A stretch of 64,000 nt of DNA. It comes from an uncultured Christensenellaceae bacterium (GTDB lineage: Bacteria > Bacillota > Clostridia > Christensenellales > Borkfalkiaceae). The stretch is from positions 1-64,000 of the forward strand of contig CAJUOI010000008.1 in NCBI GenBank assembly GCA_910588615.1. Direction: 5' to 3'. The position numbers and the translations under genes are program-made. Below the pieces are notes generated by a model. It made no database searches and was not told the origin of the DNA. It saw nothing but the letters and a program-made list of their open reading frames with translations. Positions 32,973-42,174 of this stretch are shown here, piece after piece. The number at the start of each line of letters is the position of its first letter. The first letter of the stretch is position 1.

Positions 32973-34685
32973 TTAGAAATTAGGATAACAGTCGCACGCT
33001 TTGCCGTTGGGTAAAAATCCCGTGTCCGAGCATTTGTCGCATTGATAGCGGGGTGAGAGTTCTTCTTCGCGGATTCCGAGCCGCAAAAGGGCTTGTTTCC
33101 GCTGTGTCCGATATGCGTTCATCTTTTGTATCAAAGAGGGTAAATCCTGCGGGGAAAACGCTTCGGCGCGGGCAAGTTCGATTTCTCCCTTTTTCAGCGC
33201 GCGGTCCGCTTCGCCGTATTCCGCATCCCGTTGGGCGGTTGCGTTCGCTTTCTCCGCGCGCTCTGCGGCACGCTGGCGCAGCACGGCGTAGTAGTGTTCT
33301 CTTTCGCCGCGCTTGTCGGCGGCGATTGCCGCTTCGCTGCGGAATACGGGTTTAGTTGGTGCAGACGCGTCCCGTTCTTTGATTGCGTCGGGACTGAAAA
33401 CGCCTTCGCGTTTCCATTCGGAAAGAAGCTTATTCATGTAGGGCAGAGGAGCGGAAGCGTTGGTGCTGCGCTTAGCCGCTTCCAAAATCATCGCATCGGA
33501 GAAATTCCAGCTCTTCCAGGCAGCAACCATATCAAGCGCGCTCAGCGTCTTTTTCACCACACCGCACACCGTTTGCAGGGATTGCAGCAGGCGGAACTGT
33601 TTTTCTCGCGCGGCGCAATAGGATTTTACGCTTTCCGCATCGACGACGCCTTCGGCGTACAGCGCATCGATCAAGGTGTCCGTTTCGGCAAATCCGTAGC
33701 CCAACTTCATTGAAAGGGAGGCGATCTGCAATAATGAATCGCCGTCGTAACCGCGTTCCAGCCATTTTTCGGCGTATTCCTCGGCGTAAGCGCGGGGATT
33801 TTCCACTTTAACGCCTAAGCGTTTTGCGACCCGATAGACGACGGCGGTAAGCTCTCCCCGTCGTTCGAGATAGACTTTCGTTTCCCGTTCATTAAAAATC
33901 TGTTTTTCCGCCAGTTCTTCGACGAGCGCATCGAGAGTGGACAGAGTGCCCTTCTTTAAAAATTCGGCGATCGCGTACAGCGATTTGACGTTCATGCCCC
34001 GCGCCGTCCACTTGTCGAGGTAATCGTAATCGCCCTCATGAATTTTGCGGTTGATCCCGAGCAGAGTAAAGATTCTGGACATTTCCCGTTCGTGCGTGTT
34101 GAAGTCGGCAAGATCGCGTTCTACCTGTTCGTAGGTGTATTTGCGTTCGCGGCAGAGTTTCGACGCCTTGTTGAGAATATGCGAAGAGGAGAGCCGTTCT
34201 CCGTCCTTTTTCGCGCAATATTCCGAAACGAGCAAAAACGCATCCTGTTCCATCGGGTTGTTTTCGAGAAATTCGAGAATTTTCTGCATTTCGTACGGCT
34301 TGAATTCCTTGCCTGCCGTTTGCAGCTGCTTATAAAGTTCGCGGTTGAAAGAGGCGTACTTTTCGGCACGAATGGGCTTTGGCTTGCCGATGGCGGCGTT
34401 GACGGGCAGATATTCCACGAAGAGCGGGTCGCGCGAAAGGATATGTACGAGATCGCATTCCTCCCAGAAGCCGAAGATTTCCGTAAGACTTTCCTTAGGG
34501 ATACCGAGAAGCTTGGCACATGCTTCCGCGTCGAAATCTTCCGCGCATTGGCAAAGATACAGTCCGTAAAGGTAGACCCTTACTGCGTCGCCGTTTGCCT
34601 GCGGCAGATACTTAGTGATGAATTGATTTTCGACGCTCGTAAACATATTCGCCGTAAAAGCCTTGGAAAAGGTGCTGAACGACAT
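32973..34685 (-). CDS. DnaD-like primosomal protein with C-terminal zinc module
   Basis: This is a 570-residue protein from ATG 34685, preceded by GGAGGAAAGCC. A longer frame to 34808 has no ribosome binding site. The N-terminal winged-helix region (1-100) and repeated helical DnaD-type domains (about 180-440) are typical of large clostridial DnaD/DnaB proteins that help load the replicative helicase at origins. Residues about 455-570 are charged helices followed by a zinc knuckle with C549, C552, C564 and C566 (CDKCSDTGFLPNGKACDCY), resembling the N-terminal zinc domain of DnaI/DnaC loaders. The same module closes the element protein at 2596-3639. No dnaI-like gene is adjacent in this window. 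Confidence 0.8.
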   Translation of the reverse strand: MSFSTFSKAFTANMFTSVENQFITKYLPQANGDAVRVYLYGLYLCQCAEDFDAEACAKLLGIPKESLTEIFGFWEECDLVHILSRDPLFVEYLPVNAAIGKPKPIRAEKYASFNRELYKQLQTAGKEFKPYEMQKILEFLENNPMEQDAFLLVSEYCAKKDGERLSSSHILNKASKLCRERKYTYEQVERDLADFNTHEREMSRIFTLLGINRKIHEGDYDYLDKWTARGMNVKSLYAIAEFLKKGTLSTLDALVEELAEKQIFNERETKVYLERRGELTAVVYRVAKRLGVKVENPRAYAEEYAEKWLERGYDGDSLLQIASLSMKLGYGFAETDTLIDALYAEGVVDAESVKSYCAAREKQFRLLQSLQTVCGVVKKTLSALDMVAAWKSWNFSDAMILEAAKRSTNASAPLPYMNKLLSEWKREGVFSPDAIKERDASAPTKPVFRSEAAIAADKRGEREHYYAVLRQRAAERAEKANATAQRDAEYGEADRALKKGEIELARAEAFSPQDLPSLIQKMNAYRTQRKQALLRLGIREEELSPRYQCDKCSDTGFLPNGKACDCYPNF

Positions 34686-34843
34686 GGCTTTCCTCCGATT
34701 GTTCTCCGTTTCTTTTCGCGAAGCGGTTTTCAACGCTTGATTTTTTTTTCTTTCCGTATTATAATAGTATATCATAAACCTTTTCGGAAAGCAAAGATTT
34801 TTAAGCAAAAGCGGAAATTTCCGAAAACGGAGCGAGGTAACTT

Positions 34844-36523
34844 TTGACTACGATTCTTACGCCCGTAACGCTTTGGAAGGATTTTGACGACACGCTTCCG
34901 CTAAACGAAGTAACCGTATCGGAAACGCATTGCGGCAACGCCGTGGTGCGGGACGTGTTTTTCGACGGAAGGCAGACGGAAAAGGGGCGGGTAAAAATTT
35001 ACGCGCAGTATGTTTATCCTGCGGATAAAAAGGAGTTCCCCGCCGTGATGGTTCTCTTCGAAGCAGGGCTTGCGCCGGACATGCGGTTTGTGCGGCGCTT
35101 CGTTTCCAAGGGGTACGGAGTGCTCTGCGTGGATTACTGCGGTGAGAACGGCACGAAAAAGCACACCTATTATCCCGAAGACGTCGATTACGGCAACTAT
35201 ATCCGTGCGGGGCGGGCGATGTATTATGCCGAGCCGACGGCGCGGGAGACGAGTTGGTTCGAGTGGGCGGGCGTCGCGCGCTATGCGGCACGCTATCTTT
35301 CTGCGCGTCCCGAGGTCGTGAGCGTCGGTGCAATCGGTTTGAGAACGGGAGGGGAGATTTTGTTTAAAGTAGCTCCCTATGCTCCCATTTCCTGTATGAT
35401 TTCCGTATGTGCGGCAGGCTGGCTTGCGTATCGCGGAATCGAAAAATACGGCGACGAGAAGCAGCGGGAGTTCGACGAGGAGCGCCACCGTTTTATTGCG
35501 GGTATCGATTCGCAAAGCTACGCGCCCTACGTTAAATGTCCCGTGCTCCTGATTTCCGCCATCAACGACAAGAAATATAACTACGACAGGGTGTTCGATA
35601 CCTATCGCCAAATCAATCCCGAAGTGTACAAGGCGATTCTATTTGCCTCCCACGGCAACGGGCTCGTCGGGATGCACTCGCTGACGGACATCGAGCTGTT
35701 TCTCGATAAATATCTCAAGGACAGACAGGTGTATCTCAGCACGCCCATTTCCTTTACGGTCGGAGAGGATGACAAGGGGGATCTCATCGTAACGGGAAAG
35801 AACGACCCCGCAGGCGATCTCGTGGAGTGCGGCTATTTCTATACGGAAAAGGTGTCCGCGTTCCGTACGCGCGACTGGACGCGCGTTTTGATCAAGGGCG
35901 ACGAGGTACAGGGAGACAATCTTGCCGTCGCGCCGCTCGGCGTCTATACGGGAAGCGACAGGGTGCTGCTGTATACGTTTGCTCATTATTCCAACGGATT
36001 TTCCGTAACTTCGAGGATTCAGGAATTTAATATTTCCAAGCGCTATAACAACAGCTCGCCCAAGTGCCGTGTCATTTATACGGCAGACAGGGACGAGTTG
36101 AACGGCTTTACGGCATTGAACGAAAAACGTTGCGTTGCGGATTGCTTTGCCGACGGCAAGTCGGACGTGTGGATCGCGCGCGGCTATGGCGGAATCGAGG
36201 GTATTTCGAGCAGCGGCGAGATCATCTCCTACCGTGTCGGCGAGCCGCGTTACGAGGCGCAGGAGGGCTGTTCGCTCGCCTTGGATTTGTATTCGAAAGA
36301 GGATGCGGAAGTTAAAATTACGTTTTTTAAAGACGAGGAAGAACAGTCGGGCTATTCCTGCGTTCTCAAATTGGAGGGCGGGGGGAAGTGGAAGAATTTC
36401 GTGCTCGACGCCGACGATTTCAAATCGGAATCAAGTGGCACGCTCGACAGCTTCCGCGGGCTCGTCTCCGTCGTGTTCCGTCTCGGGGACGGGATCGTTT
36501 TGAACAACGTCGTCTGGTTATGA
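34844..36523 (+). CDS. Alpha/beta hydrolase-fold protein with altered nucleophile motif
   Basis: This 559-residue protein is read from TTG 34844, with GCGAGG about 9 bases upstream. The N-terminal 300 residues resemble acetyl-xylan-esterase or dienelactone-type hydrolases: PAVMVLFEAG, GYGVLCVDYCGENG, then the nucleophile elbow VGAIGLRTGGEI and the late CPVLLISAINDKKYN. The usual GxSxG serine reads Thr (GLRTGG), so hydrolase activity is uncertain. The C-terminal 240 residues are beta-rich and may bind carbohydrate. It overlaps the following small gene by ATGA. The TTG start could be wrong if a later start is used. Confidence 0.65.
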   Translation: MTTILTPVTLWKDFDDTLPLNEVTVSETHCGNAVVRDVFFDGRQTEKGRVKIYAQYVYPADKKEFPAVMVLFEAGLAPDMRFVRRFVSKGYGVLCVDYCGENGTKKHTYYPEDVDYGNYIRAGRAMYYAEPTARETSWFEWAGVARYAARYLSARPEVVSVGAIGLRTGGEILFKVAPYAPISCMISVCAAGWLAYRGIEKYGDEKQREFDEERHRFIAGIDSQSYAPYVKCPVLLISAINDKKYNYDRVFDTYRQINPEVYKAILFASHGNGLVGMHSLTDIELFLDKYLKDRQVYLSTPISFTVGEDDKGDLIVTGKNDPAGDLVECGYFYTEKVSAFRTRDWTRVLIKGDEVQGDNLAVAPLGVYTGSDRVLLYTFAHYSNGFSVTSRIQEFNISKRYNNSSPKCRVIYTADRDELNGFTALNEKRCVADCFADGKSDVWIARGYGGIEGISSSGEIISYRVGEPRYEAQEGCSLALDLYSKEDAEVKITFFKDEEEQSGYSCVLKLEGGGKWKNFVLDADDFKSESSGTLDSFRGLVSVVFRLGDGIVLNNVVWL

Positions 36524-36699
36524 AAACGGGCGATACCGTCATCACGAAAAAGCAGCACCCGTGCGGCGGTAGCCGCTGGGAAGTCGCAGGGATGGGCGCG
36601 GACGTAAAAATCAGGTGCCTGACTTGCGGGCGGACGTTGCTGCTCCTGCCTGACGAACTGAAAAAAAGAATTAAACAAATCCTGCCGAAAGAGGGGTAA
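36520..36699 (+). CDS. DUF951 family small protein
   Basis: This 59-residue protein starts at ATG 36520, within the stop of the previous gene. It has the DUF951 (YyzM-like) layout: MKTGDTVITKKQHPCGG and SRWEV, then CLTCGR, with three cysteines (15, 33, 36) that probably bind zinc, and a C-terminal helix. The family is widespread in Firmicutes with unknown function, and often lies near replication or mechanosensitive-channel genes. Here it is followed after 3 bases by lepB. Confidence 0.9.
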   Translation: MKTGDTVITKKQHPCGGSRWEVAGMGADVKIRCLTCGRTLLLLPDELKKRIKQILPKEG

Positions 36700-36702
36700 T
36701 TC

Positions 36703-37341
36703 ATGACCGAGCGTCCCGAAATGCTCAATGAACGAAAAAAAACCTCACCGCTTGCAGTCGTGTTGAGTACGGTGCTTACGGTGTTGCTTTTGCTTGCGAT
36801 TGCCTTTTTCGTCTTTCGGTTCTGGTTTAATACCCATTACTTCGTCGTGGAAGTGGACGGAAGTTCTATGGAATACACGATGCAGAACGGCGATTCTCTC
36901 TATGCCAAGAAAGGCTCGACCGCCAAACGGGGCGATGTCGTGATTATCGACGTTTCCGACTATCACGGGGAGTACAGCTTTTCGGGTACGCTCATCATCA
37001 AGAGACTTATCGCAACGGAGGGCGACAGCGTGCGGATCAGGGACGGCGGAGTGGAGATAAAATACGCCGATGCGCAGGATTATATCCGCCTTGAAGAGCC
37101 GTACGTTCATGCGGCTACCGACCCGAAGCCGACGGAAAGCAGTCAATCGGAGTGGTCGGTTGGGGAAGGAGAAATTTTCTTCCTCGGCGACAATCGAGAG
37201 GTCAGTCAGGATTCGCGCTACGTCGGATGTCTTTCCCGCAAGAAGATCGTCGGCGTTGTGCCGGATTGGGCAATTAAACATAAAACTTCCGCTAAAACCG
37301 GAAATACGAATACGAACGATTCAGTGAGGATTAAAACATGA
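36703..37341 (+). CDS. lepB: Signal peptidase I
   Basis: This 212-residue bacterial-type enzyme has one N-terminal transmembrane helix (about 18-40), catalytic Ser55 in VDGSSMEYTM and general-base Lys100 in TLIIKRLIATEGD. FFLGDNREVSQDSRYVG is box E. It removes signal peptides outside the membrane. It is distinct from the ER-type SipW at 30253. The end overlaps the next gene by ATGA. Confidence 0.92.
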   Translation: MTERPEMLNERKKTSPLAVVLSTVLTVLLLLAIAFFVFRFWFNTHYFVVEVDGSSMEYTMQNGDSLYAKKGSTAKRGDVVIIDVSDYHGEYSFSGTLIIKRLIATEGDSVRIRDGGVEIKYADAQDYIRLEEPYVHAATDPKPTESSQSEWSVGEGEIFFLGDNREVSQDSRYVGCLSRKKIVGVVPDWAIKHKTSAKTGNTNTNDSVRIKT

Positions 37342-38177
37342 TAAGAATTACCGCAGACAGCACGGCAGACATCGGGGATTTTTCCGTTAAGCGTAACATT
37401 GCCTTAATGCCGCTCAATGTGATCTTGGGCACGGAAATTTATTCCGACGGCGTAGATATCACGCCGCAGGACATTTTCGACTTCGTTTCTAAGACGGGCG
37501 TTCTCCCCAAAACGAGTGCGCCGAACGTCGAATCTTATGAGAACTTTTTTGGAAAATTCGTTGCGGAGGGCGATATCGTTATCCACCTGAATATTTCGTC
37601 TAAGTCTTCTTCGTCGTACGAAAACGCCCGCGAGGCCGCCAAGAAATTCGGCGAAAAGGTGTTCGTGATCGACAGTCGCGCGCTGTCGGGCGGACAGGGG
37701 CTACTCGTTTTAAAGGCGCAGGATTTCGTAGACGGGGGCATGGGCGCGGATGAGGTCGTGAGCAAAATCAACGCGCTTGTTTCCAAGGTGAATACTTCCT
37801 TCGTGCCCGATCGTTTGGATTATCTGTATAAGGGCGGACGCTGCTCCCGCATGGCGATGTACGGAGCAAATCTGTTGAAGATTCATCCGCTCATCGAAAT
37901 GGAGGACGGGCAACTCGTCGCAGAAAAGAAATACCGCGGCGGCATGGACAAGTGTATTGCAAAGTACATCGAGGATCTGGCGGTACAGTATCCCGAATAC
38001 GATAATACGCGTTGCTTCATCACACATTCGTCGGCGGATCGGGAGCTTGTAGATTACGCCAAAAAGATTACGGCGGAAAAGTTCTCCTTTCGGGAAACGA
38101 TCGAAACGGTTGCGGGTTCGGTAATTACGGGGCACTGCGGCAGGAACACGCTCGGATTATTGTTTATTGCGGAATAA
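37338..38177 (+). CDS. DegV family fatty-acid-binding protein
   Basis: This 279-residue protein has the DegV fold. It begins MIRITADSTADIGD, contains NISSKSSSSYENAREAA (the family's Ser-rich binding loop) and ends with TGHCGRNTLGLLFI. Such proteins bind a fatty acid; Staphylococcus FakB homologues hand it to the kinase FakA, which is not encoded in this window. It overlaps lepB by 4 bases. Confidence 0.9.
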   Translation: MIRITADSTADIGDFSVKRNIALMPLNVILGTEIYSDGVDITPQDIFDFVSKTGVLPKTSAPNVESYENFFGKFVAEGDIVIHLNISSKSSSSYENAREAAKKFGEKVFVIDSRALSGGQGLLVLKAQDFVDGGMGADEVVSKINALVSKVNTSFVPDRLDYLYKGGRCSRMAMYGANLLKIHPLIEMEDGQLVAEKKYRGGMDKCIAKYIEDLAVQYPEYDNTRCFITHSSADRELVDYAKKITAEKFSFRETIETVAGSVITGHCGRNTLGLLFIAE

Positions 38178-38187
38178 AGGAAAAAAG

Positions 38188-38745
38188 ATGGTAAAACTTT
38201 ACTCGGACGAAGATTTGTGGAATGCGGTAATGCAAAGAAGAAAGTTGCTTGCCATTTTCTTTTCTGTGCTTGTCGTTTGGCTTGCGGGATTTGCCTGCTG
38301 TATCGCTTGGTACGTGCTTTTGCCCTATAAGGCAAGCATCGGAAAATGGGTGATTGTAATCACCTGTGTGTGGACTGCGCTGTTTATCATGTTTTCGTTT
38401 CCCTTTATGGGGATTTCGTTTAAGCGTTGCAACGCGTATGTCAGAGCATTGAAGTTTCTTTCTACGGGAATCAAGGATTATTGCGTTGCGCCGTTCGAGG
38501 GCATCGACGACTGGACGACGCACGACGGCGTGGACGTAAACGTTGCGGATTTTTCCGTACCGAACGTCAAGCGAGACGGCATGATGACGCGTCAGGTGTA
38601 CGTCGATGGAGAAAAGGATTTTCCGCCCTTTGAGGAGGGCAAGCGGGTTGGCTTCGTAACGCAGGGAAACCTGCTTGTCGAGTACGAGCTGATAGACGAC
38701 GCGGAAGAGCGCGAAACTTCCCGAAAAGTGGAGGAAAATGAATGA
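38188..38745 (+). CDS. Two-helix membrane protein, unknown function
   Basis: This is a 185-residue protein from ATG 38188 with AAAGG upstream. Two transmembrane helices (about 20-45 and 57-75) are followed by a soluble domain of about 105 residues with alternating charged and hydrophobic stretches, including VNVADFSVPN and RVGFVTQGNLLVEYEL, which suggests a beta barrel. No family is recognised. It overlaps the ACT-domain gene by ATGA and so is co-translated with it. Confidence 0.7.
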   Translation: MVKLYSDEDLWNAVMQRRKLLAIFFSVLVVWLAGFACCIAWYVLLPYKASIGKWVIVITCVWTALFIMFSFPFMGISFKRCNAYVRALKFLSTGIKDYCVAPFEGIDDWTTHDGVDVNVADFSVPNVKRDGMMTRQVYVDGEKDFPPFEEGKRVGFVTQGNLLVEYELIDDAEERETSRKVEENE

Positions 38746-39011
38746 AGGCGGTCGTAACGGTATCGGGCACGGACAGACGCGGGATCATCGCCAAAGTCAG
38801 CGTGTTTCTGTCGGAAAAGAAGATTAATATCGAGGACATTTCCCAGACGATCATGGGGGATTGCTTTGCGATGATCATGATGGTAGAGATGTCGGATTGC
38901 GGGGAAGATTTTGCGCTGCTTGCGGAAGAGATGGAAGCATTGGGTCGGGAAATCGGCATGAGCGTCAGAATTCAGCACGCCGACATCTTTGACGCCATGC
39001 ACAAGATTTGA
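38742..39011 (+). CDS. ACT-domain protein (UPF0237)
   Basis: This is an 89-residue single ACT domain, beginning [23 protein letters not shown] and containing [25 protein letters not shown]0237 proteins are usually encoded next to UPF0210 proteins, as here (7 bases apart), and probably sense an amino acid or nucleotide-type ligand. The precise role is unknown. Confidence 0.92.
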   Translation: MKAVVTVSGTDRRGIIAKVSVFLSEKKINIEDISQTIMGDCFAMIMMVEMSDCGEDFALLAEEMEALGREIGMSVRIQHADIFDAMHKI

Positions 39012-39018
39012 GGCGGGT

Positions 39019-40374
39019 ATGTTTAATTCATACGATATATTGGAAACGATAGGCATGATAGAAAGGGAGCACCTCGATATCCGTACGGTTACGATGGGCA
39101 TTTCCCTGCTGTCCTGCATTCGGGAGAACGCCGACGCGACGGCAAAGGCTGTTTACGAGCGCGTGACGAAGTGTGCCGAGAGGCTCGTTCCCGTCGCCGA
39201 ATCGCTTTCCAGAGAATACGGTATTCCCATAGTAAACAAGCGAGTTTCGGTTACGCCCGTATCCTTGATTACGGCATCTTTTCCCAAGGAGAGTGCAAAA
39301 ATCGCACTTGCGCTCGACAGGGCGGCAAGGGAGCTCGGCATTGATTTTCTGGGCGGATACTCCGCTCTCGTACATAAGGGCACGGCGGAATACGAGGCGG
39401 ACTTTTTGGAAACGATTCCCGAGGCGCTTGCCTCCACCGAGCGGCTGTGTTCGTCGGTGAATGTCGGCTCGTCCAAATCGGGCATCAACATGGACGCCGT
39501 GCGCATGATGGGAAGAATCGTAAAAAAGAGCGCGGAATTGACTCGGGCACAGGATGGAATCGGTTGCGCGAAGCTCGTCGTATTCTGTAACGCGGTGGAG
39601 GATAATCCCTTTATGGCAGGTGCCTTCCACGGCGTGGGCGAGGCGGATGCCGTCGTCAACGTGGGCGTTTCGGGTCCGGGGGTCGTGCATCACGCGCTTT
39701 CTCATCAGCCGGACGCCGATTTAACTGATGCCGCCGAAATTATCAAACGTACGGCGTTCAAGATTACGCGCGCAGGGCAACTGATTGCCAAAGAGGCGGC
39801 AAAGCGTCTGGGCGTCAGGTTCGGTATCGTTGATCTCTCACTTGCGCCAACGCCTGCACGCGGGGACAGTGTGGCGCATATCCTCGAAGAGCTGGGGCTC
39901 GGCGTAGTCGGTTGCCACGGCACGACTGCCGCGCTCGCCATGTTGAACGATGCGGTCAAGAAGGGCGGCGTTATGGCGTCGTCGCGCGTGGGGGGACTTT
40001 CGGGGGCGTTTATTCCCGTGTCCGAGGATATCGGCATGATCGAATCGGCGGAGCGGGGGAAAATTACGCTCGACAAGCTCGAAGCGATGACCTGCGTCTG
40101 CTCGGTGGGGCTGGATATGATTGCGATCCCCGGCGATACGCCCGAAAGCACGATTTCCGCCATCATCGCGGACGAGGCGGCGATCGGCATGGTAAACAAC
40201 AAGACGACGGCGGTACGCGTGATTCCTGTGCCGCACAAGACGGTTGGCGATTGGGTAGAATTCGGCGGACTGTTGGGCAGAGCGCCGATCATGCCCGTGC
40301 ACGACGGCGACGCGTCGAAATTTATCGGGCGTGGCGGACTCATTCCCGCGCCCATTCACAGCTTTAAAAATTAA
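39019..40374 (+). CDS. UPF0210/PFL family protein
   Basis: This is a 451-residue protein from ATG 39019. It matches the UPF0210 (PFL-like, DUF711) family in length and in motifs such as [19 protein letters not shown] [26 protein letters not shown] and [22 protein letters not shown]. The family has a glycyl-radical-enzyme-related fold without an obvious catalytic site and unknown function. The ACT-domain partner lies immediately upstream. Confidence 0.9.
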   Translation: MFNSYDILETIGMIEREHLDIRTVTMGISLLSCIRENADATAKAVYERVTKCAERLVPVAESLSREYGIPIVNKRVSVTPVSLITASFPKESAKIALALDRAARELGIDFLGGYSALVHKGTAEYEADFLETIPEALASTERLCSSVNVGSSKSGINMDAVRMMGRIVKKSAELTRAQDGIGCAKLVVFCNAVEDNPFMAGAFHGVGEADAVVNVGVSGPGVVHHALSHQPDADLTDAAEIIKRTAFKITRAGQLIAKEAAKRLGVRFGIVDLSLAPTPARGDSVAHILEELGLGVVGCHGTTAALAMLNDAVKKGGVMASSRVGGLSGAFIPVSEDIGMIESAERGKITLDKLEAMTCVCSVGLDMIAIPGDTPESTISAIIADEAAIGMVNNKTTAVRVIPVPHKTVGDWVEFGGLLGRAPIMPVHDGDASKFIGRGGLIPAPIHSFKN

Positions 40375-40390
40375 TGGGACGGAGGTTTAT

Positions 40391-42157
40391 ATGAACAGAG
40401 AAGCGGTTGCTGAAAAATACCAATGGAATACGGGCGACGTATTTTTGAACGACGAAGCGTGGGAAGAGGCGTTTCGCAAGCTTGAAAAGACGGATTTCGG
40501 CAAATACAAAGGGACGTTGAACTGCGCGGAGAACGTCTTAAAATATTTTAAGGCGGAGGAAGATTACGAAGTCGCCCTGCTGCGGGTGTATCTCTATGCT
40601 CACATGAAGCACGATGAGGACGTCGGCAACACGAAGTACAGTTCATGCTTCGCCCGCGTTATGACGCTGTTCGCTCGCGTGGGTGCGGAAACGGCGTTTG
40701 CAACGCCCGAGCTTACCGCGCTGCCCGAAGAGAAACTGAGAGAATTTGCTGCGGATAAGCGGCTTACCGATTACGACTATTTCTTTACCCGCTTGATCGC
40801 CGAGAAAAAGCACGTGCTTTCGGAAGGGGAAGAGCGCATTCTTGCCAAGGCGGAAGAATCGTTAAATCTCTCGAACGAAGTGTTCGAAATGATCGACAAC
40901 GCGGAGCTTGATTTGCCCGAAATCGAAATGGACGGAAAGACGATGCGCCTTTCACACGGTTTGTATTCGGTTATCGTAAACGGAAAGGACAGGGAAAAGC
41001 GCAAAGAGGCGTTCGAAAAGTATTATTCCGCCTATCAAAAGAAGCTCGGCACGATTGCCGCAACGTATTACGGCAACGTAAAACGTGATATTTTCTATAA
41101 AAACGTCAGAAAGTATTCCTCCTGCCTTGAAATGGCGCTTTTCGGCGAGGACGTGGACGAAAAAGTTTACCGCAACCTCATTGAAAGCGTCAACGAGGCA
41201 ACGCCTGTCATGCACCGCTACATGGCGGTACGCAAAAAGACGCTCGGTTACGATGAGATGCACATGTACGATATCTACCCTTCGCTCGTCGAAGATGCGG
41301 AGCTCAGGCTTTCGTACGAGGAGGCTTACGAGCTCGTGTTAAAGGGGCTTTCGCCGCTTGGCGAAATTTACGCGGGACTGTTAAAGCGCGGCAGGGACGA
41401 GCGCTGGATCGACGTTATGGAGACGGAGGGCAAGAAGAGCGGGGCGTATTCCATCGGAATATACGGAAATCACCCCTTCGTACTTTTGAACTATCAGCAA
41501 ACGACGCACGACGTCTTTACGATTGCGCATGAAATGGGGCATTCCATTCATTCGTATTTCTCCAATGAAATGCAGCCATACTCCAAGTCGGACTATAAAA
41601 TTTTCGTCGCCGAGGTTGCAAGCACGGTCAACGAAGTGTTGCTTTTGAAGTACCTCTTAAAGACGACGACGGACGAAAAACTGAAAAAATATCTTATCAA
41701 TTACTTCCTCGATATGATAAGAACGACGCTCTTCCGCCAGACGCAGTTTGCGCAGTTCGAAGAGGAGGCGCACGCCATGGCGGAGCGCGGCGAGCCGCTG
41801 AATAAGGACAATTTGACCGAGCTCTACTACGGACTGAACAAAAAATACTACGGCGATGCCGTAACGCACGACGAGCAAATCGGCATCGAGTGGGCGCGTA
41901 TTCCGCATTTCTATCATTCGTTCTATGTGTACAAGTACGCCACGGGAATCACGGCTGCGGTCGCAATCGCAAACAAGATCCTTGCGGAAGGCGAGCCTGC
42001 GGTAAAAAATTATTTCGAATTTTTGTCGAGCGGCTGTAAGACCGATCCCGTATCCCTTTTGAAAATCGCGGGCGCGGATTTGTCGAAGAAAGAGACGTTT
42101 TCAAGCATCATGAAGGAATTTGAAAACGCGCTTAACGAATTCGAGCGCATGAATTAA
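40391..42157 (+). CDS. pepF: Oligoendopeptidase F
   Basis: This is a 588-residue M3-family zinc peptidase from ATG 40391 with a GGAGG site at 40381-40385. The active-site helix is FTIAHEMGHSIHS with His380, Glu381 and His384, and the downstream metal ligand is in VAEVASTVNEVLL. It hydrolyses short peptides in the cytoplasm. The length matches the family (about 600). It lies 17 bases upstream of dnaB. Confidence 0.93.
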   Translation: MNREAVAEKYQWNTGDVFLNDEAWEEAFRKLEKTDFGKYKGTLNCAENVLKYFKAEEDYEVALLRVYLYAHMKHDEDVGNTKYSSCFARVMTLFARVGAETAFATPELTALPEEKLREFAADKRLTDYDYFFTRLIAEKKHVLSEGEERILAKAEESLNLSNEVFEMIDNAELDLPEIEMDGKTMRLSHGLYSVIVNGKDREKRKEAFEKYYSAYQKKLGTIAATYYGNVKRDIFYKNVRKYSSCLEMALFGEDVDEKVYRNLIESVNEATPVMHRYMAVRKKTLGYDEMHMYDIYPSLVEDAELRLSYEEAYELVLKGLSPLGEIYAGLLKRGRDERWIDVMETEGKKSGAYSIGIYGNHPFVLLNYQQTTHDVFTIAHEMGHSIHSYFSNEMQPYSKSDYKIFVAEVASTVNEVLLLKYLLKTTTDEKLKKYLINYFLDMIRTTLFRQTQFAQFEEEAHAMAERGEPLNKDNLTELYYGLNKKYYGDAVTHDEQIGIEWARIPHFYHSFYVYKYATGITAAVAIANKILAEGEPAVKNYFEFLSSGCKTDPVSLLKIAGADLSKKETFSSIMKEFENALNEFERMN

Positions 42158-42174
42158 CACCAAGGAAGAAATTT

